This document shows, piece by piece, positions 10,244 to 23,134 of a stretch of DNA of 64,000 bases (position 1 is the stretch's first letter; every line of letters begins with the position of its first letter). The stretch is from Pteria penguin (Eukaryota; Mollusca; Bivalvia; Pterioida; Pteriidae): contig CM068581.1 in assembly GCA_035048485.1 (NCBI GenBank), forward strand, positions 64,383,381 to 64,447,380, written 5' to 3'. Under the pieces are notes generated by a model. The model was not told the origin of the DNA. It worked only from the letters and a program-made list of their open reading frames with translations, and ran no database searches. Both the position numbers and the translations under genes were made by a program.

Positions 10244-10847
10244 CTTAAAAAGAAAACAAAACCAAAAGCTTGATTAAATACGTTATATGTTGCAATTAAA
10301 TCTATGTACTTGGTATAAGGTACAGAAAATTAACCAGTTGAATAAATTATGTATTATCATGAAATAGATATGCCAAATGTGTAACGATCTAGCATAAAAA
10401 GATTTCAAATCAATGACGATGCAGTATTATAATGATTAATTTGCAAAGCTAGACTAATCACAACTTATGAAAAGAAAACAGAACAAAGCTGATATAAAGT
10501 ACACGTGCTCACACATCAGAGTTAATAATGACAAACAACTGCATCGTAAAGGAATATGGAAGTACAATATCAAAATCTTAAATGTGTCATTAAAATCTAA
10601 TTAACTTTTAGCAGATTTTGGGTCGATTCGTTGACCATATTTGGCAAATTCAGGTTACATTATCTATTAAGATTGATTCTAGTGGTAATTATTAACTTTA
10701 TATATCATGTTGCTTGATATATGTGTAATACGTTAAACCCGATGTATAACAATTAACTGTAAATGGGTTGTTATGTGAACATAAAATTTAATAATAATAA
10801 TAAAAATAAATTGAATGACTATCGTAAATTAACAGGGTGTTCATGGT

Positions 10848-13800
10848 CTGATGGAACCTTTAGTAGTTGACGGTTCATTCGTGTTTACATGTATTGATAC
10901 AGACTAAATAGTAGACTTTGTTGCATTTCGCTGAATAGGATGCTATGTAGCAACAGTTTCAAGGAGCAAATTAAACGAAAAAAAACATGATTAATAACGA
11001 TAGAAGTTGAAATTTAACCCTTTGGTATGACTATATTTTTCTAAATCATTTGCATTTGTTATACTGAATGATTTATTTATTATCATTGAATGCTTTTGGT
11101 AACTGTGCTACCACATTACTATTTTTCAAACCTATCATTATTGAATATTGTAAAAAATATCTGTAGCTGTATTTTTATGATGCCTATTGAAGTTGTTGGT
11201 TTCTTTGTGCCCACGGGTTTGGTTGTGGTATGGTCAGTAGCTAAAGTAGCCATTCGTTTAATACGATCCACTGTAGCTACCACTTCAGACAGAGAATAAA
11301 ACCAAAAGCTTGATTAATTACGATAGATGTTGAATTTAAATCTATGTATTGGTATGAAGGATGTAAATTCTACACAATTTACCTGCTGAATGAATTATGT
11401 ATTATCATTAAATAGATATGCCAATTGTGCCACGGTCTAGAATAAAAAAAAAATACCAAAGCAATGACAATGCAATGCGCTCTTTTTTAAACTTACGTAT
11501 ATTTTGAGTAATTGTTATGAGTATTTCTGTACCGGCCGATGTATATACTGTAATTTTTCCGTGAAGATTATTTACAACTAGGACGTGTCTTTTTCATTCA
11601 ACACCATGGCCTTGTAATGGACCTCTGGCTTTTACCTTTCTGTCAACTTGGTAATTAGTTTGCTCATCTAATATTCATACATTTCATTTCCACAGGCCCA
11701 GCCTCCATCATTTATTTTAAAAAATCCAAATTAACACATGTATATTTCTCCTTATATTTATTGCAGTTAAATACTTGTCAGAAAAGAACAAAACTTTGAG
11801 TTTAAAGTATATCGCTTTAAAAATCGACGTACTCGTATGTGACAATCATTTGAAGATTTTTCTGTTGCTATTATGAACGTGATATTCAGTGAACGTGCAA
11901 GTTTATGTAACGTGTTTATTCAATAGAGGTGTACTTTAAGTCGTACTTTATATTACATGTATCGGTGTATTCTCTTCAAGACCATTAAAATGAGGAACAA
12001 AGTAATGTTAAACAGACGGAGACACCCGGAAGTGAAACTGCTTGGCCCATTTTTATTTTTTTTTACCTTCACGTCACTTTACGTCATAAAAATATGGATG
12101 ATATAAAATAATACTTGGCAATATAAATAACTGTTAAATCATTTCAATTCGAATATTAATGAATGCTATAGATTTCATATTCGCTTCACACGATGCGCTT
12201 TGGCTTCTATTACGTAGAGAAAAGGGCGGAAACTTGATTACTAACGATATATTTTGAAATTTAAAGAAGAAAACTGATTCTTAACGTACTAAATTAATCA
12301 AACGTGAATAAACTTTTAGCATATTTTACGATCGATTCGTTGACCTTATTTACGAATACAACTTTGCATTATCTAATATGCAAATTGTTTGTTTTACAGA
12401 AATGAATGCTAGGTTGTTTATTAAATATATGTAATGAGAATAGTGTACAGTTTGAAACCCTAAAATGAGGAAGAAAGAAATGTTACACAGGAAAACAAAA
12501 TCTTAGGAAGTAATCTACCAGAGAATTTGCTAGAGCTCCATTGTATGTCAAATTCGGTCCCATGATGGTTAATCATGCATATTTAAATGATAATATCAGA
12601 TTAAAGTTAAAAATGATTCAATGCTAATTTTAATGACTGTTGTAGGTCTAATGGTACCTTTAGTAGTTGATGGTTCATTTGTGTTTACATGTTTTGATAT
12701 AGACGAAGGAGGTAACTAGGTTGCTTATTAAATACATGCAATGAGAAGTGTTGGTTAAATACGGTCACATCGTTGTTTATTATGAATATATACACGATAG
12801 TATGAGATGATAAGTGAAAATGTAAATAAAAATTAAAATATTGCAATCTAATTTGAATGACTATTGTAAATTAACAGGGTGTTCATGGTCTGATGGTACC
12901 TTTAGTGGTTGATGGTTCCTTTGTGTTTCCATGTTTTGATATAGACGAACGAGTAGAGATTGCTGCATTTCGCTGTAAAGGGTTCTCTGTATCTACAGCG
13001 TCAAAATTGAAGAAAACGGAAAACTTTAATTATAAGGATAAATGTTGAAATTTAATCCTGTGGTTTGACTATGCATTTCTAGAACAGTTGCCTTTTTATA
13101 CTGAATTATTTGTTATCATTCAATAGCATTGGTGATTGTGCTTCGATCTGAATATTTATCAATATCAATATTAATGAATGTTGTAAAAAATACCTGTTGC
13201 ACTTTTAATGGTACCTATCGAGGTTGTTGGTTTCTCTGTGCTTACGTGTTTTGTTGTGGCATAGTCTGTAGATGAGGTTACCCTTCGTTTAATACGATCC
13301 TCTGTAGCTACCACTTAAAAAGAAAACAAAACCAAAAGCTTGATTAAATACGTTATATGTTGCAATTAAATCTATGTACTTGGTATAAGGTACAGAAAAT
13401 TAACCAGTTGAATAAATTATGTATTATCATGAAATAGATATGCCAAATGTGTAACGATCTAGCATAAAAAGATTTCAAATCAATGACGATGCAGTATTAT
13501 AATGATTAATTTGCAAAGCTAGACTAATCACAACATATGAAAAGAAAACAGAACAAAGCTGATATAAAGTACACGCGCTCACACATCAGAGTTAATAATG
13601 ACAAACAACTGCATCGTAATGGAATATGGAAGTACAATATCAAAATCTAAAATGTGTCATATTAAAATCTAATTAACTTTTAGCAGATTTTGGGTCGATT
13701 CGTTGACCATATTTGGCAAATTCAGGTTTACATTATCTATTAAGATTGATTCTAGTGGTAATTATTAACTTTATATATCATGTTGCTTGATATATGTGTA

Positions 13801-13920
13801 ATACGTTAAACCCGATGTATAACAATTAACTGTAAATGGGTTGTTATGTGAACATAAAATTTAATAATAATAATAAAAATAAATTGAATGACTATCGTAA
13901 ATTAACAGGGTGTTCATGGT
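10848..13920. repeat. Array unit 2
   Basis: 3073 bp. Almost base-for-base the same as unit 3, sharing the long A run near 10980 and 'aattaactgtaaatggg' near 13825. E module at 13194-13313. Confidence 0.9.
13194..13313 (-). CDS. Thr/Ser-rich stalk exon E, unit 2
   Basis: 120-bp copy of exon E, phase 1-1, with the same acceptor (TTTTTAAG), donor (GTATTT) and peptide as unit 1, including the RIKRR basic site. It lies 3070 bp from the unit 1 copy. No stop or frameshift seen. Confidence 0.6.
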
Positions 13921-16900
13921 CTGATGGAACCTTTAGTAGTTGACGGTTCATTCGTGTTTACATGTATTGATACAGACTAAATAGTAGACTTTGTTGCATT
14001 TCGCTGAATAGGATGCTATGTAGCAACAGTTTCAAGGAGCAAATTAAACGAAAAAAAACATGATTAATAACGATAGAAGTTGAAATTTAACCCTTTGGTA
14101 TGACTATATTTTTCTAAATCATTTGCATTTGTTATACTGAATGATTTATTTATTATCATTGAATGCTTTTGGTAACTGTGCTACCACATTACTATTTTTC
14201 AAACCTATCATTATTGAATATTGTAAAAAATATCTGTAGCTGTATTTTTATGATGCCTATTGAAGTTGTTGGTTTCTTTGTGCCCACGGGTTTGGTTGTG
14301 GTATGGTCAGTAGCTAAAGTAGCCATTCGTTTAATACGATCCACTGTAGCTACCACTTCAGACAGAGAATAAAACCAAAAGCTTGATTAATTACGATAGA
14401 TGTTGAATTTAAATCTATGTATTGGTATGAAGGATGTAAATTCTACACAATTTACCTGCTGAATGAATTATGTATTATCATTAAATAGATATGCCAATTG
14501 TGCCACGGTCTAGAATAAAAAAAAAATACCAAAGCAATGACAATGCAATGCGCTCTTTTTTAAACTTACGTATATTTTGAGTAATTGTTATGAGTATTTC
14601 TGTACCGGCCGATGTATATACTGTAATTTTTCCGTGAAGATTATTTACAACTAGGACGTGTCTTTTTCATTCAACACCATGGCCTTGTAATGGACCTCTG
14701 GCTTTTACCTTTCTGTCAACTTGGTAATTAGTTTGCTCATCTAATATTCATACATTTCATTTCCACAGGCCCAGCCTCCATCATTTATTTTAAAAAATCC
14801 AAATTAACACATGTATATTTCTCCTTATATTTATTGCAGTTAAATACTTGTCAGAAAAGAACAAAACTTTGAGTTTAAAGTATATCGCTTTAAAAATCGA
14901 CGTACTCGTATGTGACAATCATTTGAAGATTTTTCTGTTGCTATTATGAACGTGATATTCAGTGAACGTGCAAGTTTATGTAACGTGTTTATTCAATAGA
15001 GGTGTACTTTAAGTCGTACTTTATATTACATGTATCGGTGTATTCTCTTCAAGACCATTAAAATGAGGAACAAAGTAATGTTAAACAGACGGAGACACCC
15101 GGAAGTGAAACTGCTTGGCCCATTTTTATTTTTTTTTACCTTCACGTCACTTTACGTCATAAAAATATGGATGATATAAAATAATACTTGGCAATATAAA
15201 TAACTGTTAAATCATTTCAATTCGAATATTAATGAATGCTATAGATTTCATATTCGCTTCACACGATGCGCTTTGGCTTCTATTACGTAGAGAAAAGGGC
15301 GGAAACTTGATTACTAACGATATATTTTGAAATTTAAAGAAGAAAACTGATTCTTAACGTACTAAATTAATCAAACGTGAATAAACTTTTAGCATATTTT
15401 ACGATCGATTCGTTGACCTTATTTACGAATACAACTTTGCATTATCTAATATGCAAATTGTTTGTTTTACAGAAATGAATGCTAGGTTGTTTATTAAATA
15501 TATGTAATGAGAATAGTGTACAGTTTGAAACCCTAAAATGAGGAAGAAAGAAATGTTACACAGGAAAACAAAATCTTAGGAAGTAATCTACCAGAGAATT
15601 TGCTAGAGCTCCATTGTATGTCAAATTCGGTCCCATGATGGTTAATCATGCATATTTAAATGATAATATCAGATTAAAGTTAAAAATGATTCAATGCTAA
15701 TTTTAATGACTGTTGTAGGTCTAATGGTACCTTTAGTAGTTGATGGTTCATTTGTGTTTACATGTTTTGATATAGACGAAGGAGGTAACTAGGTTGCTTA
15801 TTAAATACATGCAATGAGAAGTGTTGGTTAAATACGGTCACATCGTTGTTTATTATGAATATATACACGATAGTATGAGATGATAAGTGAAAATGTAAAT
15901 AAAAATTAAAATATTGCAATCTAATTTGAATGACTATTGTAAATTAACAGGGTGTTCATGGTCTGATGGTACCTTTAGTGGTTGATGGTTCCTTTGTGTT
16001 TCCATGTTTTGATATAGACGAACGAGTAGAGATTGCTGCATTTCGCTGTAAAGGGTTCTCTGTATCTACAGCGTCAAAATTGAAGAAAACGGAAAACTTT
16101 AATTATAAGGATAAATGTTGAAATTTAATCCTGTGGTTTGACTATGCATTTCTAGAACAGTTGCCTTTTTATACTGAATTATTTGTTATCATTCAATAGC
16201 ATTGGTGATTGTGCTTCGATCTGAATATTTATCAATATCAATATTAATGAATGTTGTAAAAAATACCTGTTGCACTTTTAATGGTACCTATCGAGGTTGT
16301 TGGTTTCTCTGTGCTTACGTGTTTTGTTGTGGCATAGTCTGTAGATGAGGTTACCCTTCGTTTAATACGATCCTCTGTAGCTACCACTTAAAAAGAAAAC
16401 AAAACCAAAAGCTTGATTAAATACGTTATATGTTGCAATTAAATCTATGTACTTGGTATAAGGTACAGAAAATTAACCAGTTGAATAAATTATGTATTAT
16501 CATGAAATAGATATGCCAAATGTGTAACGATCTAGCATAAAAAGATTTCAAATCAATGACGATGCAGTATTATAATGATTAATTTGCAAAGCTAGACTAA
16601 TCACAACATATGAAAAGAAAACAGAACAAAGCTGATATAAAGTACACGCGCTCACACATCAGAGTTAATAATGACAAACAACTGCATCGTAATGGAATAT
16701 GGAAGTACAATATCAAAATCTAAAATGTGTCATATTAAAATCTAATTAACTTTTAGCAGATTTTGGGTCGATTCGTTGACCATATTTGGCAAATTCAGGT
16801 TTACATTATCTATTAAGATTGATTCTAGTGGTAATTATTAACTTTATATATCATGTTGCTTGATATATGTGTAATACGTTAAACCCGATGTATAACAATT

Positions 16901-16993
16901 AGCTGTAAATGGGTTGTTATGTGAACATAAAATTTAATAATAATAATAAAAATAAATTGAATGACTATCGTAAATTAACAGGGTGTTCATGGT
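13921..16993. repeat. Array unit 3
   Basis: 3073 bp. Same as unit 2 except for the 'aattagctgtaaatggg' variant near 16908, which it shares with units 4 and 5. E module at 16267-16386. Confidence 0.9.
16267..16386 (-). CDS. Thr/Ser-rich stalk exon E, unit 3
   Basis: 120-bp copy of exon E on the minus strand, phase 1-1, both splice signals intact, same 39-codon peptide as the unit 1 copy. Its flanking intron is also conserved, so duplication covered exon and intron together. Confidence 0.6.
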
Positions 16994-19900
16994 CTGATGG
17001 AACCTTTAGTAGTTGACGGTTCATTCGTGTTTACATGTATTGATACAGACTAAATAGTAGACTTTGTTGCATTTCGCTGAATAGGATGCTATGTAGCAAC
17101 AGTTTCAAGGAGCAAATTAAACGAAAAAAACATGATTAATAACGATAGAAGTTGAAATTTAACCCTTTGGTATGACTATATTTTTCTAAATCATTTGCAT
17201 TTGTTATACTGAATGATTTATTTATTATCATTGAATGCTTTTGGTAACTGTGCTACCACATTACTATTTTTCAAACCTATCATTATTGAATATTGTAAAA
17301 AATATCTGTAGCTGTATTTTTATGATGCCTATTGAAGTTGTTGGTTTCTTTGTGCCCACGGGTTTGGTTGTGGTATGGTCAGTAGCTAAAGTAGCCATTC
17401 GTTTAATACGATCCACTGTAGCTACCACTTCAGACAGAGAATAAAACCAAAAGCTTGATTAATTACGATAGATGTTGAATTTAAATCTATGTATTGGTAT
17501 GAAGGATGTAAATTCTACACAATTTACCTGCTGAATGAATTATGTATTATCATTAAATAGATATGCCAATTGTGCCACGGTCTAGAATAAAAAAAAATAC
17601 CAAAGCAATGACAATGCAATGCGCTCTTTTTTAAACTTACGTATATTTTGAGTAATTGTTATGAGTATTTCTGTACCGGCCGATGTATATACTGTAATTT
17701 TTCCGTGAAGATTATTTACAACTAGGACGTGTCTTTTTCATTCAACACCATGGCCTTGTAATGGACCTCTGGCTTTTACCTTTCTGTCAACTTGGTAATT
17801 AGTTTGCTCATCTAATATTCATACATTTCATTTCCACAGGCCCAGCCTCCATCATTTATTTAAAAAAATCCAAATTAACACATGTATATTTCTCCTTATA
17901 TTTATTGCAGTTAAATACTTGTCAGAAAAGAACAAAACTTTGAGTTTAAAGTATATCGCTTTAAAAATCGACGTACTCGTATGTGACAATCATTTGAAGA
18001 TTTTTCTGTTGCTATTATGAACGTGATATTCAGTGAACGTGCAAGTTTATGTAACGTGTTTATTCAATAGAGGTGTACTTTAAGTCGTACTTTATATTAC
18101 ATGTATCGGTGTATTCTCTTCAAGACCATTAAGATGAGGAACAAAGTAATGTTAAACAGACGGAGACACCCGGAAGTGAAACTGCTTGGCCCATTTTTAA
18201 TTTTTTTACCTTCACGTCACTTTACGTCATAAAAATATGGATGATATAAAATAATACTTGGCAATATAAATAACTGTTAAATCATTTCAATTCGAATATT
18301 AATGAATGCTATAGATTTCATATTCGCTTCACACGATGCGCTTTGGCTTCTATTACGTAGAGAAAAGGGCGGAAACTTGATTACTAACGATATATTTTGA
18401 AATTTAAAGAAGAAAACTGATTCTTAACGTACTAAATTAATCAAACGTGAATAAACTTTTAGCATATTTTACGATCGATTCGTTGACCTTATTTACGAAT
18501 ACAACTTTGCATTATCTAATATGCAAATTGTTTGTTTTACAGAAATGAATGCTAGGTTGTTTATTAAATATATGTAATGAGAATAGTGTACAGTTTGAAA
18601 CCCTAAAATGAGGAAGAAAGAAATGTTACACAGGAAAACAAAATTTTAGGAAGTAATCTACCAGAGAATTTGCTAGAGCTCCATTGTATGTCAAATTCGG
18701 TCCCATGATGGTTAATCATGCATATTTAAATGATAATATCAGATTAAAGTTAAAAATGATTCAATGCTAATTTTAATGACTGTTGTAGGTCTAATGGTAC
18801 CTTTAGTAGTTGATGGTTCATTTGTGTTTACATGTTTTGATATAGACGAAGGAGGTAACTAGGTTGCTTATTAAATACATGCAATGAGAAGTGTTGGTTA
18901 AATAAGGTCACATCGTTGTTTATTATGAATATATACACGATAGTATGAGATGATAAGTGAAAATGTAAATAAAAATTAAAATATTGCAATCTAATTTGAA
19001 TGACTATTGTAAATTAACAGGGTGTTCATGGTCTGATGGTACCTTTAGTGGTTGATGGTTCCTTTGTGTTTCCATGTTTTGATATAGACGAACGAGTAGA
19101 GATTGCTGCATTTCGCTGTAAAGGGTTCTCTGTATCTACAGCGTCAAAATTGAAGAAAACGGAAAACTTTAATTATAAGGATAAATGTTGAAATTTAATC
19201 CTGTGGTTTGACTATGCATTTCTAGAACAGTTGCCTTTTTATACTGAATTATTTGTTATCATTCAATAGCATTGGTGATTGTGCTTCGATCTGAATATTT
19301 ATCAATATCAATATTAATGAATGTTGTAAAAAATACCTGTTGCACTTTTAATGGTACCTATCGAGGTTGTTGGTTTCTCTGTGCTTACGTGTTTTGTTGT
19401 GGCATAGTCTGTAGATGAGGTTACCCTTCGTTTAATACGATCCTCTGTAGCTACCACTTAAAAAGAAAACAAAACCAAAAGCTTGATTAAATACGTTATA
19501 TGTTGCAATTAAATCTATGTACTTGGTATAAGGTACAGAAAATTAACCAGTTGAATAAATTATGTATTATCATGAAATAGATATGCCAAATGTGTAACGA
19601 TCTAGCATAAAAAGATTTCAAATCAATGACGATGCAGTATTATAATGATTAATTTGCAAAGCTAGACTAATCACAACATATGAAAAGAAAACAGAACAAA
19701 GCTGATATAAAGTACACGCGCTCACACATCAGAGTTAATAATGACAAACAACTGCATCGTAATGGAATATGGAAGTACAATATCAAAATCTAAAATGTGT
19801 CATATTAAAATCTAATTAACTTTTAGCAGATTTTGGGTCGATTCGTTGACCATATTTGGCAAATTCAGGTTTACATTATCTATTAAGATTGATTCTAGTG

Positions 19901-20063
19901 GTAATTATTAACTTTATATATCATGTTGCTTGATATATGTGTAATACGTTAAACCCGATGTATAACAATTAGCTGTAAATGGGTTGTTATGTGAACATAA
20001 AATTTAATAATAATAATAAAAATAAATTGAATGACTATCGTAAATTAACAGGGTGTTCATGGT
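16994..20063. repeat. Array unit 4
   Basis: 3070 bp. Shares with unit 5 'ccatttttaattttttta' near 18192 and 'aaaattttagg' near 18640. Carries a private 'aataaggtcac' near 18902. E module at 19337-19456. Confidence 0.9.
19337..19456 (-). CDS. Thr/Ser-rich stalk exon E, unit 4
   Basis: 120-bp copy of exon E, phase 1-1, intact acceptor and GTATTT donor, same peptide as the other copies. Evidence and uncertainty as for the unit 1 exon; nothing distinguishes this copy. Confidence 0.6.
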
Positions 20064-23000
20064 CTGATGGAACCTTTAGTAGTTGACGGTTCATTCGTGT
20101 TTACATGTATTGATACAGACTAAATAGTAGACTTTGTTGCATTTCGCTGAATAGGATGCTATGTAGCAACAGTTTCAAGGAGCAAATTAAACGAAAAAAA
20201 CATGATTAATAACGATAGAAGTTGAAATTTAACCCTTTGGTATGACTATATTTTTCTAAATCATTTGCATTTGTTATACTGAATGATTTATTTATTATCA
20301 TTGAATGCTTTTGGTAACTGTGCTACCACATTACTATTTTTCAAACCTATCATTATTGAATATTGTAAAAAATATCTGTAGCTGTATTTTTATGATGCCT
20401 ATTGAAGTTGTTGGTTTCTTTGTGCCCACGGGTTTGGTTGTGGTATGGTCAGTAGCTAAAGTAGCCATTCGTTTAATACGATCCACTGTAGCTACCACTT
20501 CAGACAGAGAATAAAACCAAAAGCTTGATTAATTACGATAGATGTTGAATTTAAATCTATGTATTGGTATGAAGGATGTAAATTCTACACAATTTACCTG
20601 CTGAATGAATTATGTATTATCATTAAATAGATATGCCAATTGTGCCACGGTCTAGAATAAAAAAAAAATACCAAAGCAATGACAATGCAATGCGCTCTTT
20701 TTTAAACTTACGTATATTTTGAGTAATTGTTATGAGTATTTCTGTACCGGCCGATGTATATACTGTAATTTTTCCGTGAAGATTATTTACAACTAGGACG
20801 TGTCTTTTTCATTCAACACCATGGCCTTGTAATGGACCTCTGGCTTTTACCTTTCTGTCAACTTGGTAATTAGTTTGCTCATCTAATATTCATACATTTC
20901 ATTTCCACAGGCCCAGCCTCCATCATTTATTTAAAAAAATCCAAATTAACACATGTATATTTCTCCTTATATTTATTGCAGTTAAATACTTGTCAGAAAA
21001 GAACAAAACTTTGAGTTTAAAGTATATCGCTTTAAAAATCGACGTACTCGTATGTGACAATCATTTGAAGATTTTTCTGTTGCTATTATGAACGTGATAT
21101 TCAGTGAACGTGCAAGTTTATGTAACGTGTTTATTCAATAGAGGTGTACTTTAAGTCGTACTTTATATTACATGTATCGGTGTATTCTCTTCAAGACCAT
21201 TAAGATGAGGAACAAAGTAATGTTAAACAGACGGAGACACCCGGAAGTGAAACTGCTTGGCCCATTTTTAATTTTTTTACCTTCACGTCACTTTACGTCA
21301 TAAAAATATGGATGATATAAAATAATACTTGGCAATATAAATAACTGTTAAATCATTTCAATTCGAATATTAATGAATGCTATAGATTTCATATTCGCTT
21401 CACACGATGCGCTTTGGCTTCTATTACGTAGAGAAAAGGGCGGAAACTTGATTACTAACGATATATTTTGAAATTTAAAGAAGAAAACTGATTCTTAACG
21501 TACTAAATTAATCAAACGTGAATAAACTTTTAGCATATTTTACGATCGATTCGTTGACCTTATTTACGAATACAACTTTGCATTATCTAATATGCAAATT
21601 GTTTGTTTTACAGAAATGAATGCTAGGTTGTTTATTAAATATATGTAATGAGAATAGTGTACAGTTTGAAACCCTAAAATGAGGAAGAAAGAAATGTTAC
21701 ACAGGAAAACAAAATTTTAGGAAGTAATCTACCAGAGAATTTGCTAGAGCTCCATTGTATGTCAAATTCGGTCCCATGATGGTTAATCATGCATATTTAA
21801 ATGATAATATCAGATTAAAGTTAAAAATGATTCAATGCTAATTTTAATGACTGTTGTAGGTCTAATGGTACCTTTAGTAGTTGATGGTTCATTTGTGTTT
21901 ACATGTTTTGATATAGACGAAGGAGGTAACTAGGTTGCTTATTAAATACATGCAATGAGAAGTGTTGGTTAAATACGGTCACATCGTTGTTTATTATGAA
22001 TATATACACGATAGTATGAGATGATAAGTGAAAATGTAAATAAAAATTAAAATATTGCAATCTAATTTGAATGACTATTGTAAATTAACAGGGTGTTCAT
22101 GGTCTGATGGTACCTTTAGTGGTTGATGGTTCCTTTGTGTTTCCATGTTTTGATATAGACGAACGAGTAGAGATTGCTGCATTTCGCTGTAAAGGGTTCT
22201 CTGTATCTACAGCGTCAAAATTGAAGAAAACGGAAAACTTTAATTATAAGGATAAATGTTGAAATTTAATCCTGTGGTTTGACTATGCATTTCTAGAACA
22301 GTTGCCTTTTTATACTGAATTATTTGTTATCATTCAATAGCATTGGTGATTGTGCTTCGATCTGAATATTTATCAATATCAATATTAATGAATGTTGTAA
22401 AAAATACCTGTTGCACTTTTAATGGTACCTATCGAGGTTGTTGGTTTCTCTGTGCTTACGTGTTTTGTTGTGGCATAGTCTGTAGATGAGGTTACCCTTC
22501 GTTTAATACGATCCTCTGTAGCTACCACTTAAAAAGAAAACAAAACCAAAAGCTTGATTAAATACGTTATATGTTGCAATTAAATCTATGTACTTGGTAT
22601 AAGGTACAGAAAATTAACCAGTTGAATAAATTATGTATTATCATGAAATAGATATGCCAAATGTGTAACGATCTAGCATAAAAAGATTTCAAATCAATGA
22701 CGATGCAGTATTATAATGATTAATTTGCAAAGCTAGACTAATCACAACATATGAAAAGAAAACAGAACAAAGCTGATATAAAGTACACGCGCTCACACAT
22801 CAGAGTTAATAATGACAAACAACTGCATCGTAATGGAATATGGAAGTACAATATCAAAATCTAAAATGTGTCATATTAAAATCTAATTAACTTTTAGCAG
22901 ATTTTGGGTCGATTCGTTGACCATATTTGGCAAATTCAGGTTTACATTATCTATTAAGATTGATTCTAGTGGTAATTATTAACTTTATATATCATGTTGC

Positions 23001-23134
23001 TTGATATATGTGTAATACGTTAAACCCGATGTATAACAATTAGCTGTAAATGGGTTGTTATGTGAACATAAAATTTAATAATAATAATAAAAATAAATTG
23101 AATGACTATCGTAAATTAACAGGGTGTTCATGGT
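20064..23134. repeat. Array unit 5
   Basis: 3071 bp. Closest to unit 4 by the shared 'aaaattttagg' (21711) and 'ccatttttaattt' (21262) variants. E module at 22408-22527. Confidence 0.9.
22408..22527 (-). CDS. Thr/Ser-rich stalk exon E, unit 5
   Basis: 120-bp copy of exon E, phase 1-1, intact splice signals, open frame with the same Thr/Ser-rich peptide and RIKRR site. Upstream on the minus strand, unit 6 has lost its copy, so the next functional exon before this one in the message would be that at 28254. Confidence 0.6.

Larger units (their letters stand above)
7780..10847. repeat. Array unit 1
   Basis: 3068 bp. Carries modules A (7780-7885), B (8092-8213), C (9573-9640), D (9808-9922) and E (10124-10243). 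It is the most distinct full-length unit: 'aggacatgtc' near 8511 where the others have 'aggacgtgtc', one extra A near 8085 and 'gatatggatg' near 9021. This fits slower homogenisation at the array edge. Confidence 0.9.
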
